A stretch of 64,000 nucleotides of DNA from Lachnospiraceae bacterium (lineage in GTDB: Bacteria > Bacillota > Clostridia > Lachnospirales > Lachnospiraceae), in the NCBI GenBank assembly GCA_022791635.1, contig JAAVZL010000036.1:1-64000 (forward strand). Direction: 5' to 3'. The translations under genes were made by a program, and so were the position numbers. Below the pieces are notes generated by a model. That model saw only the letters and a program-made list of their open reading frames with translations. It searched no databases and had not been told where the DNA came from. Of this stretch, positions 9,711 through 19,066 are shown in pieces; the first letter of the stretch is position 1; every line of letters begins with the position of its first letter.

Positions 9711-10506
9711 AGGAAAGAAGAGAGAAGGGGTTAAGGCTGGGAATACAAAGCAGATCCTGAATTTTGCCCTTTCCGCCTGCTCCATCCTTCTGCTTTTGTG
9801 GGTTTGGTTTTCTGTTTCTGCCGTAAATTCCAGGCTGATTCCCACACCGGCCGTTACCTGGGAACGCTTTCTTCTGCTGCTTGAGAAGCCGGTGATGCGG
9901 GTGAGCTTTGGAGGACATATTCTCATCAGTCTTCGAAGGATTCTTCTGGCACTCATAGCCAGCTGGATCATCGGCATATCCTTTGGAGTTTTCATCGGGT
10001 GGAACAAAAAAATGAACGCCCTGCTGGGATCTGTTTTTGAGCTGATACGTCCCATTCCGCCTCTGGCCTGGATTCCCTTAATTACCATCTGCTTTGGCAT
10101 TGGGGAGTTTCCCAAGCTTCTCATTGTATTTATCGGAGCCGTGATGCCGGTGATCATCAACTCCAGGGCAGGGATGCAGGGAATTGAGCAGATCTATCTG
10201 GATGTGGGCATTGCCTTTAACGGGACGCAGGCTCAGGTGCTGAAGGAGATTGCCATTCCCGCCGCACTGCCGGTGATCTTTGCAGGCATACGCACGTCAA
10301 CCAGTGTGGCCTGGTCGGTTGTGCTTGCGGCGGAAATGATAGGAGCCAATGCCGGCGTGGGCTTTCTGGTGGTGCGCGGTATGAACGGAGACGATATGGC
10401 CCTGGTGGTAGTTGCAATGATTACAATCGGCGTAATCGGCGCGCTGCTGTCGGTGCTTACATCATGGATGGAAAGGTTGGTTTGCCCATGGATGAACATA
10501 AAATAA
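9703..10506 (+). CDS. ABC transporter permease (SsuC/TauC-like), second paralogue
   Basis: ELIRPIPPLAWIPLITICFGIGEFPKLLIVFIGAVMPVIINSRAGM; overlaps the preceding ORF by 8 nt. Confidence 0.92.
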   Translation: MVKGKKREGVKAGNTKQILNFALSACSILLLLWVWFSVSAVNSRLIPTPAVTWERFLLLLEKPVMRVSFGGHILISLRRILLALIASWIIGISFGVFIGWNKKMNALLGSVFELIRPIPPLAWIPLITICFGIGEFPKLLIVFIGAVMPVIINSRAGMQGIEQIYLDVGIAFNGTQAQVLKEIAIPAALPVIFAGIRTSTSVAWSVVLAAEMIGANAGVGFLVVRGMNGDDMALVVVAMITIGVIGALLSVLTSWMERLVCPWMNIK

Positions 10507-11252
10507 TATTGAAGCTTCGGGGAATCAGCAAGACCTTTGAAAATAAAAAGGGCGAAAAGCATGAGGTGGTAAGAGAGATAAGCCTTACTGTTTTTGAAAA
10601 TGAATTTGTGGTTTTTCTGGGTCCCGGCCATTGCGGAAAGTCCGTGATCATCAATATGATTGAGGGATTGTTGACACCTACGTCCGGTGAGATAGAGCTG
10701 AAGGGAGAGCCTATACACGGAAGCGATCCCCGCATCGGCATGGTATTTCAGACCACTGCACTGATGCCCTGGAAGACCGTGATGGAGAATACGGAGCTGG
10801 GGTTGAAATTTGCAGGTGTTCCGAAGAGTGAGAGGCGGGCGGCGGCCCGGAAATATCTTGATTTGGTGGGCTTAAAGGGATTTGAAAAGGCCTATCCCGG
10901 ACAGCTGTCCGGAGGCATGAAGCAGCGGGTGGGCATTGCCAGAGCATATGCGTACAATCCGGAAATTCTTTTGATGGACGAGCCCTTCGGCGCCCTGGAC
11001 GCCCAGACGCGCTATGCCATGGAGGAGGAGCTTATCCGTATATGGCAGCAGCAGAAGCGTACGGTGGTTTTCGTCACAAATAATATAGAGGAAGCCGTCT
11101 TTTTGAGCGATCGGATCGTGCTTTTCAGCGAATGTCCGGCACGGATTAAGACCATTTATCAAAATCCGCTGCCAAGACCCCGGGATCCGATTTCTCCGGA
11201 ATTTATGGAATTTCGGCAGATGGTATCTGCGCAAACGGATTTGTCGCTCTAA
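10488..11252 (+). CDS. ABC transporter ATP-binding protein (SsuB/TauB-like) with altered Walker A and H-loop
   Basis: VFLGPGHCGKSV Walker A variant, LSGGMKQR signature intact, LLMDEPFGALD Walker B, VFVTNNIEEAV in place of VTHDIEEA; start at MDEHK (10488) preferred over 10464. Confidence 0.9.
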   Translation: MDEHKIILKLRGISKTFENKKGEKHEVVREISLTVFENEFVVFLGPGHCGKSVIINMIEGLLTPTSGEIELKGEPIHGSDPRIGMVFQTTALMPWKTVMENTELGLKFAGVPKSERRAAARKYLDLVGLKGFEKAYPGQLSGGMKQRVGIARAYAYNPEILLMDEPFGALDAQTRYAMEEELIRIWQQQKRTVVFVTNNIEEAVFLSDRIVLFSECPARIKTIYQNPLPRPRDPISPEFMEFRQMVSAQTDLSL

Positions 11253-11266
11253 AGGAGGGAGTGTAG

Positions 11267-12022
11267 ATGCAGACAACAACAAACCGCCCTGTGAAGGTAC
11301 AGGTGGATCATTTGACAAAGCGATTCGGGGATCTTCTGGTTCTTGACGATATCTCGTTTCAGATACGGAAGGGAGAATTTGTCTGTGTTGTAGGACCCAC
11401 AGGCTGCGGCAAAACCACCTTTTTAAATCTGCTGACAAAGCTGATTGAGCCTACATCCGGGAAGCTTTTGATTGACGGGGAGCCGGCGGATCCCAGGAGA
11501 CACAACCTGGCATTCGTCTTTCAGGAGCCCTCCTGCTATCCCTGGAAAACGGTGGAGGAAAATATCCGGTTTGGTCTGGAATTAAAAAAGAAATCCAGGG
11601 AGGAGACAGAAACGAAGACAGAGGAGATGCTGCGCTTACTTGGAATGGAGCGCTTCCGCAAGGCCTATCCCAATGAGCTGTCCGTAAGCTCCACCCAGCG
11701 GATCATCATCGGGCGCGCATTTGCCATGGAGCCGGATCTTCTGCTTATGGACGAGCCCTATGCCCAGATGGATTTAAAGCTGCGCTTTTATCTGGAGGAC
11801 GAGGTGCTTCGCCTGTGGAGAGAGATTGGGACCACCGTGGTCTTTATTACCCACAATGTGGAGGAGGCCGTCTATCTCTCGGAAAAAATTCTGATTCTCT
11901 CCAATAAGCCGGCCACAATCAAGGAGACGATTACCAACAACCTGCCGTATCCCCGGGATATTGCAAGCGAAGAATTCATTTCCTTAAGAAGGCGTGTGAC
12001 GGAACAGATAAAATGGTGGTAA
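11267..12022 (+). CDS. ABC transporter ATP-binding protein (SsuB/TauB-like) with degenerate signature motif
   Basis: VVGPTGCGKTT Walker A intact, NELSVSSTQR in place of LSGGMxQR, LLMDEPYAQMD, VFITHNVEEAV. Confidence 0.9.
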   Translation: MQTTTNRPVKVQVDHLTKRFGDLLVLDDISFQIRKGEFVCVVGPTGCGKTTFLNLLTKLIEPTSGKLLIDGEPADPRRHNLAFVFQEPSCYPWKTVEENIRFGLELKKKSREETETKTEEMLRLLGMERFRKAYPNELSVSSTQRIIIGRAFAMEPDLLLMDEPYAQMDLKLRFYLEDEVLRLWREIGTTVVFITHNVEEAVYLSEKILILSNKPATIKETITNNLPYPRDIASEEFISLRRRVTEQIKWW

Positions 12023-12064
12023 GAAATGGTTACTTATCTATGGTAGCAGAAAGGAAGAACAGTA

Positions 12065-12826
12065 TTGGAAAATAAATTTGAGGGAAAGCTCTCCGGACAG
12101 GTGGCTTTTATTACCGGGGGTGCACAGGGAATCGGGGGAGCAGCCAGTACCGCCTTTGCAATGGCGGGAGCAAAGATTTATATGGTGGCTCTGGGAAAGG
12201 AAATCATTGAGAAAAAAATAGAAGAGCTGAGAAAAGAAGGCTATACGGCAGAGGGCTACGAGTGCGATGTCACCGATTATGAGGGAATGTGCCGGGCCGT
12301 GGAGGCCTGTGTGAAGCTGTACGGAAAAATTGATATTGTTTACTCCAATGCCGGGGTGGTGCTTCAGAGGAAAAGCATCCTGGAGTCAGACCCAAAGGCC
12401 TGGCGAAGAACGATAGAGATTAATTTGCTGGGAGGCTATTATACGGCGAAGGCGGCGCTGCCAAGCCTCCTTAAGAATCCCGACGGAGGAAAGATTCTGT
12501 TTACGGGAACCGGCCGGGGCAGGCGGGGAGGCTTGAACCTTTCCGATTACTCCTGCGCAAAAGCCGGGCAGTGGATGCTTGTGCGCTGTCTTGCCGAGGA
12601 GCTGAAGGAGCGCCATATTTGTGTCAATGAAATGATTCCCGGGCCGGTGAATACGGCGCTGAATCAGACGAAGGACGGAGAAGTGGCCAACGCGGATCTG
12701 GCGAAAACCAGCGAGGTGAATAAGGAGCCGGAGGAATTGATGGATCTGATGATTTTCGTGGCAACCCAGTCCAATACGGCCGGGCCCACCGGCCAGGTGT
12801 TTGCGCTGAACCGCAGAGAGCTTTAG
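12065..12826 (+). CDS. SDR-family oxidoreductase
   Basis: QVAFITGGAQGIGGAAS, YSNAG, YSCAK; TTG start likely. Confidence 0.9.
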   Translation: MENKFEGKLSGQVAFITGGAQGIGGAASTAFAMAGAKIYMVALGKEIIEKKIEELRKEGYTAEGYECDVTDYEGMCRAVEACVKLYGKIDIVYSNAGVVLQRKSILESDPKAWRRTIEINLLGGYYTAKAALPSLLKNPDGGKILFTGTGRGRRGGLNLSDYSCAKAGQWMLVRCLAEELKERHICVNEMIPGPVNTALNQTKDGEVANADLAKTSEVNKEPEELMDLMIFVATQSNTAGPTGQVFALNRREL

Positions 12827-12836
12827 GGAGGAAAGG

Positions 12837-13889
12837 ATGAAAGCAGTCGTTTTAACGAAGCCGAAGACTATAAAAATAGAAGAGCGCGAATATCCGATAT
12901 GCGGGGAGGATGAGGCTTTGGTCCGCATCGATGCCGTGGGAATCTGCGGTTCGGATTTGCATTTCTTTTCGGATTTTCGGATTGGCTCTGCCAAAATTGA
13001 AAAAACAAGAATCCTGGGACATGAGGCCTGCGGAACCGTGGTGGAGGTGGGGCGAAGGGTTTCCCACATAAAGCCGGGGGAGCGGGTTGCCCTGGATCCC
13101 ACCCGGGGCTGCGGCGTCTGTAGGCGCTGCCGATCGGGTTTGGAGCATCTCTGCGATCTTGGCGCTCCCAGGTTTCTGGGAAATGCCTATACCGACGGCG
13201 TAATGCAGGAGTACGTTGCTGTACCTGCAAGCAGGGCATGTCTTTTGCCAAAGGATTGTCCCGTGGAGCGGGCCTGCCTGATAGAGCCCTTTTCCGTGGC
13301 CCTGCATGCCGCAGGAAAGCCTTCCATTCATTACGGCGACAGGGCGGTGATTCTCGGCGCAGGATGCATCGGTCTGATGCTGCTGTTTGCTCTTCGGGAG
13401 CATGGGGTCCGGGACATTGCGGTAGTGGATCTTGTTGACGCGCGGCTTAGGAAGGCGGAAGGACTGGGGGCAAGCCTTGTGCTGAATGCAGGAGCCTGCG
13501 ATGTGAACAAACGAATCCTGGAGTACACGGAGGGGGAAGGAATGGACCTTGTTTTTGAGACGGCCGGAAGCAGCTTCACCCAGACCCAGACCGTGGAGCT
13601 TCTGGGAAAGGGAGGAAGAATTGTACTGGTGGGGATGTCGGGCGCACCGTCTGCTCCCATGGATTTGAATACTCTGTTAAGAAAAGAGGGCACGATCTAT
13701 ACGGTATTTCGTTTTACCACGGAGTTTCTCACAGCCGCCCGGATGGTATGCAGGCACGGAACTAAGCTTGAGCAGGTGATCACCCACAGATACCCCTGCG
13801 AGGAGGCACAGAAGGCCTTTGAGGATTGTATGGAGCATAAGGATGAGGTGATAAAAGCCGTCGTTCAATTTCACAACACAGATAGATAG
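12837..13889 (+). CDS. Zinc-dependent medium-chain alcohol/polyol dehydrogenase
   Basis: GICGSDLHFF, GHEACGTVVEVG, GCGVCRRCRSGLEHLC structural zinc loop, VILGAGCIGLM. Confidence 0.93.
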   Translation: MKAVVLTKPKTIKIEEREYPICGEDEALVRIDAVGICGSDLHFFSDFRIGSAKIEKTRILGHEACGTVVEVGRRVSHIKPGERVALDPTRGCGVCRRCRSGLEHLCDLGAPRFLGNAYTDGVMQEYVAVPASRACLLPKDCPVERACLIEPFSVALHAAGKPSIHYGDRAVILGAGCIGLMLLFALREHGVRDIAVVDLVDARLRKAEGLGASLVLNAGACDVNKRILEYTEGEGMDLVFETAGSSFTQTQTVELLGKGGRIVLVGMSGAPSAPMDLNTLLRKEGTIYTVFRFTTEFLTAARMVCRHGTKLEQVITHRYPCEEAQKAFEDCMEHKDEVIKAVVQFHNTDR

Positions 13890-13901
13890 CGGGGAAATGA
13901 T

Positions 13902-14945
13902 ATGACAGAAGAATTGATAAGGATTTCAAAATATGCGGGAATGCGGGAAGACCTGGTGCAGGCAAGCGGGGGAAATTCTTCCATAAAATTACCCGATGGG
14001 AGAATGCTCATCAAGGGACTGGGAATTCAGCTGGCAGACGTAAAGGAGAGCTTTGGCTATGCGGTGGTAGACCTTAAGGTCTTCCGGGACTTTTTTCTTT
14101 CCTATGAGGGAGGGGAGCCGAAAGGGACTGTTGCAGAAGAGCTGCAGGATGAGGCCTTTCTTAAAGGGTGCAAGCCGGCCATTGAGGCGTATTTTCATGC
14201 GCTGACGGACCGCGTCACTCTTCATACCCATCCAGGCCTGGTGAATGTGCTTACGGCAAGAAAGGGAGGGATGGAGGTGCTTCATGGACTGTTTCCGGAG
14301 GCGCTGCTGTTGGGGTATACGGCGCCGGGTCTTCCCCTGGGGATTGAACTTTACGAAAAAATGGAGCAGCGGACAAAGCTGTGCTTTTCCGGAATTGCTT
14401 TTATGAAAAATCACGGACTGCTGGTAAGCGCCGGGACGGTGGATGAGGTGATAGAAAAGACGGAGGCTGTCATAGAGCGCATAGCCGCATATCTGAAATA
14501 TGACAATGCGGCAAACAGCAACGTGACAAGGATTTACCGATGGCTGTCAGAAAAGACGGATATGTCTGACAAGCTTGTATATTGCACAGCCAATCCGAAG
14601 ATTCGCTCCGGGCAGAGGCTTTTAATGGAAAAGCGCCATCTTTTCTGCCCGGACGCGGCCGTATTTTGCGGGAAAGAGATTCTGACCCTTGAAAAGGGGA
14701 GGGAACCGGAGGGGATAAACGGCTTTCTTTCGGAAATGGGCTGTCCCACCATCGTGTGTTATGAGGATGAGGTGTATGTGATTGCTCCCTCCGTAAAAAA
14801 GGCAAAGGAGATAGAAAGCGTCCTGGCCTTTTGCTGTGAGGTTGCCGAGATGAACGAAGGATATGAGGTGGATCTGCTTACGGAGCAGGAGGTGAATTAT
14901 CTTTTAAACTGGGACATTGAAAAGTATCGGAAAAATATGCAGTAG
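13902..14945 (+). CDS. Class II aldolase/adducin-family protein
   Basis: GGNSSIKLPDGRMLIKGLG, VTLHTHPGLVNVLTA, FMKNHGLLVSAGTVDEV. Confidence 0.88.
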   Translation: MTEELIRISKYAGMREDLVQASGGNSSIKLPDGRMLIKGLGIQLADVKESFGYAVVDLKVFRDFFLSYEGGEPKGTVAEELQDEAFLKGCKPAIEAYFHALTDRVTLHTHPGLVNVLTARKGGMEVLHGLFPEALLLGYTAPGLPLGIELYEKMEQRTKLCFSGIAFMKNHGLLVSAGTVDEVIEKTEAVIERIAAYLKYDNAANSNVTRIYRWLSEKTDMSDKLVYCTANPKIRSGQRLLMEKRHLFCPDAAVFCGKEILTLEKGREPEGINGFLSEMGCPTIVCYEDEVYVIAPSVKKAKEIESVLAFCCEVAEMNEGYEVDLLTEQEVNYLLNWDIEKYRKNMQ

Positions 14946-14980
14946 ACAGGCAAAATGTGCTGTGATTAGAAGGCAATGTC

Positions 14981-15021
14981 ATGAAGTTAAGCCTGCAAAG
15001 ATTACCGGCGCTTAACTTCAT
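14981..15021. repeat. Perfect 12-bp inverted repeat (stem-loop) between aldolase and TIM-like genes
   Basis: ATGAAGTTAAGC ctgcaaagattaccggc GCTTAACTTCAT. Confidence 0.8.
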
Positions 15022-15045
15022 AACATCGGATTGGAGGGGAAGCGT

Positions 15046-15879
15046 ATGAAGCATTTGTATTTGAATTTAAAACGCTTTGATATTCCTGCGGCACTGGGGG
15101 GCGTAAACCGGATGTCTGCCCCGGGGGAATGGGCCGGATGGATTGTGGGAAGCACACAAAAAGCTTTGAAGCAATATGACAGGGAGGAAGCGGAATTTAT
15201 ACAGTTTTTTCCGGAGGCTCATCTTTTGGGGGCCGCTATGGCGAAGGATGAGGACAGCCCGGTTCAGATAGGCTGTCAGGGGGTTTACCGCATGGACGCC
15301 GGGGCGGACGGCTTCGGAGCCTTTACCACAAACTGCCCTGCGGCTGCGGCGAAGGCTTTGGGAGCCCAGGCCGTGATCATAGGTCACTGTGAGGAGCGGC
15401 GTGATAAGGCTGGGATTCTTGAGGAGGCCGGAGTCTTTGATACTGCGGCAGTCAACCGCATTTTGAATCAGGAGATCAGGAAGGCTGTGGCAAGAGGCTT
15501 AAAAGTTCTCTACTGCGTGGGAGAGACCGGAGAGGAGCAGGATCGCTGGCAGGAGGTTTTGCGGGAGCAGCTTCAGGTGGGCCTTCAGGATGTGGAAGGG
15601 TCCGGGATTGTCATTGGCTATGAGCCTGTCTGGTCCATCGGCCCCGGGAAGACGCCGGCAGACAAGGCTTATATTACCAGGACGGCACGTTTTATCAAAG
15701 AGGTGACCGGAGGACTGGAGGTGGTCTACGGGGGCGGACTTAAGGCGGATAATGCCGAAATGCTGGCTTCCATAGAGGAGATTGACGGAGGGTTGATTGC
15801 CCTGACGCGCTTTACAGGGGAAATCGGCTTTTATCCTCAAGAGTATCTGGAAATTATTTCTGCTTATTTGGGAAAGTGA
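15046..15879 (+). CDS. Triosephosphate isomerase-family paralogue (catabolic isomerase)
   Basis: YLNLKRFD (N-x-K), VIIGHCEERR, VIGYEPVWSIGPGKTP catalytic motifs of the TIM family; diverged from a housekeeping tpiA. Confidence 0.85.
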   Translation: MKHLYLNLKRFDIPAALGGVNRMSAPGEWAGWIVGSTQKALKQYDREEAEFIQFFPEAHLLGAAMAKDEDSPVQIGCQGVYRMDAGADGFGAFTTNCPAAAAKALGAQAVIIGHCEERRDKAGILEEAGVFDTAAVNRILNQEIRKAVARGLKVLYCVGETGEEQDRWQEVLREQLQVGLQDVEGSGIVIGYEPVWSIGPGKTPADKAYITRTARFIKEVTGGLEVVYGGGLKADNAEMLASIEEIDGGLIALTRFTGEIGFYPQEYLEIISAYLGK

Positions 15880-15889
15880 GGGACAGACA

Positions 15890-17350
15890 ATGAAGCTGGA
15901 ATTTGAATACGGCAATGGGGTGATGAGCGCCGATCTGCCGGACAATACGGAGGTGTTTATACCTGGTCAGACGGTTCCGGATCCGCCTTGCCTTCCGCAG
16001 GATTGGGATTCTCTCTGGGCCGCTACCCGTGCGTCTGTCCGCAATCCTGTGGGGATGCCGCCCTTGTCGGAGCTTGCCCATAAGGGCAGCAGGGCTGTGA
16101 TCGTGATTCCGGATATTGTGAAGGGGGGATGTCAGATAACCAGCCATCGAAAGCTGGCTATTCAGGTGATTTTAGAGGAGCTCTATGGGGCGGGAGTGGA
16201 AAAAAAGGATATTCTTCTTTTGTTTTCCAACGGACTTCATCCCAGGACAACGGTTCAAGAGGCAAAGGAGATTCTGGGAGAGAAGCTTTTTGATGAGTTT
16301 TACTGGTCCCATCAGATTACAAGCCACGATTCGGAGGATTATGAACATCTTGTGGATCTGGGGTGTACGGCGCGGGGGGACCGGGTGCTGATGAACCGGT
16401 ATGTGTTTGAATGTGATCTTCCCATTCTCATCGGGCATACTCAGGGGAATCCCTATGGTGGTTATTCGGGGGGCTACAAGCACTGTGCAACGGGCATCAC
16501 TCACTGGCGCTCCATTGCTTCTCACCATGTTCCTGATGTAATGCACCGGCCGGACTTTACGCCGGTTTCCGGCCACAGCCTGATGCGCACGAAGTTTGAT
16601 GAGATTGGCATGCTCATGGAGGAGAAAATGGGGCATCCCTTCTTCTGCTGTGACGCTGTGCTGGATACGTATTCCCGTCAGATTGAGATCCATTCGGGAT
16701 ATGCTGCCGTCATGCAGCCCCAATCCTGGATTACGGCCAATAAGCGGACCTATGTGCCCTTTGCCAAAAGGAAGTATGATGTGATGGTGTTTGGGATGCC
16801 TCAGAAGTTCCACTATGGCGACGGTATGGGGACGAACCCTATCCAGATGATGCAGGCTCTCTCGGCTCAGGTGATCCGCCATAAACGGGTTTTAAGTGAT
16901 CGCTGTGTGATGATCTGTTCTTCTATCTGTAACGGGTATTTTCATGATGAGCGGTGGCCTTATTTGCGGGAGCTTTATGAGATGTTTCAGCATGATTACA
17001 ATCAGGTTTTGCCGGACATGAACCGGTATGGGGAGTATTTTGCAACGGAGGAGGGGTATATCCGCAAGTATCGCTTTGCCAATGCCTTTCATCCTTTCCA
17101 TGGATTTTCTATGATGTCTTGCGGGCATATTGCGGAAATGAATACGGCGGCGATTTATATTGTAGGGGCTCAGGAGCCGGGAATTGCCAGGGGCATGGGA
17201 CTGAAGACACGGGCCAGTTTTGAGGAGGCTCTTGAGGATGCGAAAAGGAAGTATGTAGGCCCGAATCCTAACATTTTGGCTCTTCCGCTGACATTTAAGC
17301 TGGGGGCGGTGCATCTTTGTATGGAGGGGGACGATTTGTCAGGGGTGTAA
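15890..17350 (+). CDS. LarA-like (DUF2088) nickel-pincer racemase/epimerase-family protein
   Basis: VIPDIVKGG, FSNGLHPRTT, GNPYGGYSGGYKHCATGITHWRSIASHH resembles LarA His/Lys motifs. Confidence 0.75.
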   Translation: MKLEFEYGNGVMSADLPDNTEVFIPGQTVPDPPCLPQDWDSLWAATRASVRNPVGMPPLSELAHKGSRAVIVIPDIVKGGCQITSHRKLAIQVILEELYGAGVEKKDILLLFSNGLHPRTTVQEAKEILGEKLFDEFYWSHQITSHDSEDYEHLVDLGCTARGDRVLMNRYVFECDLPILIGHTQGNPYGGYSGGYKHCATGITHWRSIASHHVPDVMHRPDFTPVSGHSLMRTKFDEIGMLMEEKMGHPFFCCDAVLDTYSRQIEIHSGYAAVMQPQSWITANKRTYVPFAKRKYDVMVFGMPQKFHYGDGMGTNPIQMMQALSAQVIRHKRVLSDRCVMICSSICNGYFHDERWPYLRELYEMFQHDYNQVLPDMNRYGEYFATEEGYIRKYRFANAFHPFHGFSMMSCGHIAEMNTAAIYIVGAQEPGIARGMGLKTRASFEEALEDAKRKYVGPNPNILALPLTFKLGAVHLCMEGDDLSGV

Positions 17351-17383
17351 TGTTATAAGAGAGAAAAAGGCCGAGGGTTATGC

Positions 17384-17414
17384 GGGGGCTGTGCCAAAAT
17401 AAGGCGGCAGCCCC
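17384..17414. repeat. Palindromic element family 1, solo-arm hairpin
   Basis: GGGGGCTGTGCC AAAATAA GGCGGCAGCCCC; right flank CATTTCGGGTATCGACTGCAAA matches that of copy 2 (CATTTCGTGTATTGACTGCTAAA). Confidence 0.75.
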
Positions 17415-17596
17415 ATTTCGGGTATCGACTGCAAAGAGGAATTCCATTAAGATTTTCTTAATCTCTTCTTTCCCTATTTCGTTCAATAGAATTGATTTTT
17501 GACGCTGATTAAAAATTTTTTATCCATGGATTATCTGGCTTTTTCGATAGTCTTTTTTTGTTTGCAGGCTCATATACTTTTCTAAGAGGTGACGAA

Positions 17597-18541
17597 ATGA
17601 AGGACAAGAGTGAGATCCTGTGTTTTTTTCCTAGGAGCCTTCGGGAGCCGTTGGAAAAGGCTGAGCTGGACTGTGGGAAGCTTCAGGAAATCCGCCTGCG
17701 CACAGAGAAGCCGCTGCTTATCTGTCAGGGCGGGTGGGAGGCCTTTCTGTCTGGGAAGGGAGAGCTATTGCAGGAGCCGAAAGATGCCTACCGGGTAAGC
17801 GGTAGAGAGCTTCGGGAGACCCTGGAGCTTGTGGGAAAGTATTCCCTTTACGCGTATGAGGACGAGCTGAGGCAGGGATATTTAAGCCTCCGGGGGGGAC
17901 ACCGCCTGGGAGTGGCGGGGAAGGTGGTTCTGGATGGGGACAAGGTAAAGAGTATTCGATCCGTTTCCAGTCTGAATCTGCGTCTGTCTCATGAGGTTCT
18001 TGGCTGTGGGGACAAGGTACTGCCTCACCTTTATGATACGGAAGGGTTTCGACATACTTTGATTATTTCGCCTCCCAGGTGTGGGAAGACCACTCTGCTT
18101 CGGGATCTTATCCGGCAGATTTCTGACGGGGGTGAGGAGCATCCGGGATGTACGGTGGGTGTGGTGGACGAGCGCTCGGAGATCTGTGGTTGTTATCAGG
18201 GAATTCCGGCCAATGATGTGGGGATTCGCACGGATGTGATGGATGCCTGCCCGAAGGCGGAGGGAATGATGATGCTGATTCGCTCTATGGCGCCGGAGGT
18301 TCTGGCGGTGGATGAGATTGGGCGGGAGGAGGATATTCGTGCTATGGAGACGGCGCTTTTTTGCGGCTGCCGCCTGCTGGCTACGGTTCATGGAAGCTCT
18401 CTTGAGGATATTCGCTCAAAGCCCCTTCTTGGAAGGCTGGTGGAGGAGCGGATGTTTGAACGCTATGTGATCCTGGATTTTGGAGGACGAGCCGGAAGGA
18501 TTCGGCAGATTCTGGATGAAAGGGGGAGGAGTCTATGTTAA
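17597..18541 (+). CDS. spoIIIAA: Stage III sporulation protein AA (ATPase)
   Basis: ISPPRCGKTTLLRDLIRQIS, GVVDERSEI, EVLAVDEIGREEDIRAM; first gene of the spoIIIA operon. Confidence 0.96.
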   Translation: MKDKSEILCFFPRSLREPLEKAELDCGKLQEIRLRTEKPLLICQGGWEAFLSGKGELLQEPKDAYRVSGRELRETLELVGKYSLYAYEDELRQGYLSLRGGHRLGVAGKVVLDGDKVKSIRSVSSLNLRLSHEVLGCGDKVLPHLYDTEGFRHTLIISPPRCGKTTLLRDLIRQISDGGEEHPGCTVGVVDERSEICGCYQGIPANDVGIRTDVMDACPKAEGMMMLIRSMAPEVLAVDEIGREEDIRAMETALFCGCRLLATVHGSSLEDIRSKPLLGRLVEERMFERYVILDFGGRAGRIRQILDERGRSLC

Positions 18542-19053
18542 AAGGAATTGGCGCTCTGTTGATACTGGCTTCTGCTACAGGGATTGGCGCCAGCTTCAGC
18601 AGGGATTTGAAGGGGCGCTGTATGGAGCTTCGGATGCTAAAGCAGATGATTTATATGCTGAGGGGGGAGATTAAGTATACCAAGACGCCTCTGCCGGAGG
18701 CCTTTTCAAGCATTGCGGTTCGTATGAAGGAGCCTTTTGGAAGCTTTCTGGAGGAGCTGGCGGACAGGATGGGGAAATCAGAGGGCGAAGGCCTTGGGGA
18801 GCTTTGGCAGGCTGAGATTAAGACCCGGCTTTCCGGTACGCATCTGAAGCGGGAGGACAGGGAGCAGCTGGCAGGTCTTGGGGAGGTTCTCGGATACCTT
18901 GACCTGGAAATGCAGCTTTCCTCCATGGAGCTCTATCTGGAGCAGCTGGAGCTTCGCATCCGGGAGGCCCAGGAGGCTGCCCAGACGAAACAGAGACTGT
19001 ACCAGAGCCTGGGAGTGGCCGGGGGTATTTTCCTGGTGATTCTGCTGGTGTAA
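18535..19053 (+). CDS. spoIIIAB: Stage III sporulation protein AB
   Basis: GIGASFSRDLKGRCMELRMLKQMIYMLRGEIKYTKTPLPEAF; 7-nt overlap with spoIIIAA. Confidence 0.95.
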   Translation: MLKGIGALLILASATGIGASFSRDLKGRCMELRMLKQMIYMLRGEIKYTKTPLPEAFSSIAVRMKEPFGSFLEELADRMGKSEGEGLGELWQAEIKTRLSGTHLKREDREQLAGLGEVLGYLDLEMQLSSMELYLEQLELRIREAQEAAQTKQRLYQSLGVAGGIFLVILLV

Positions 19054-19066
19054 ATGGGAGGAAGCT

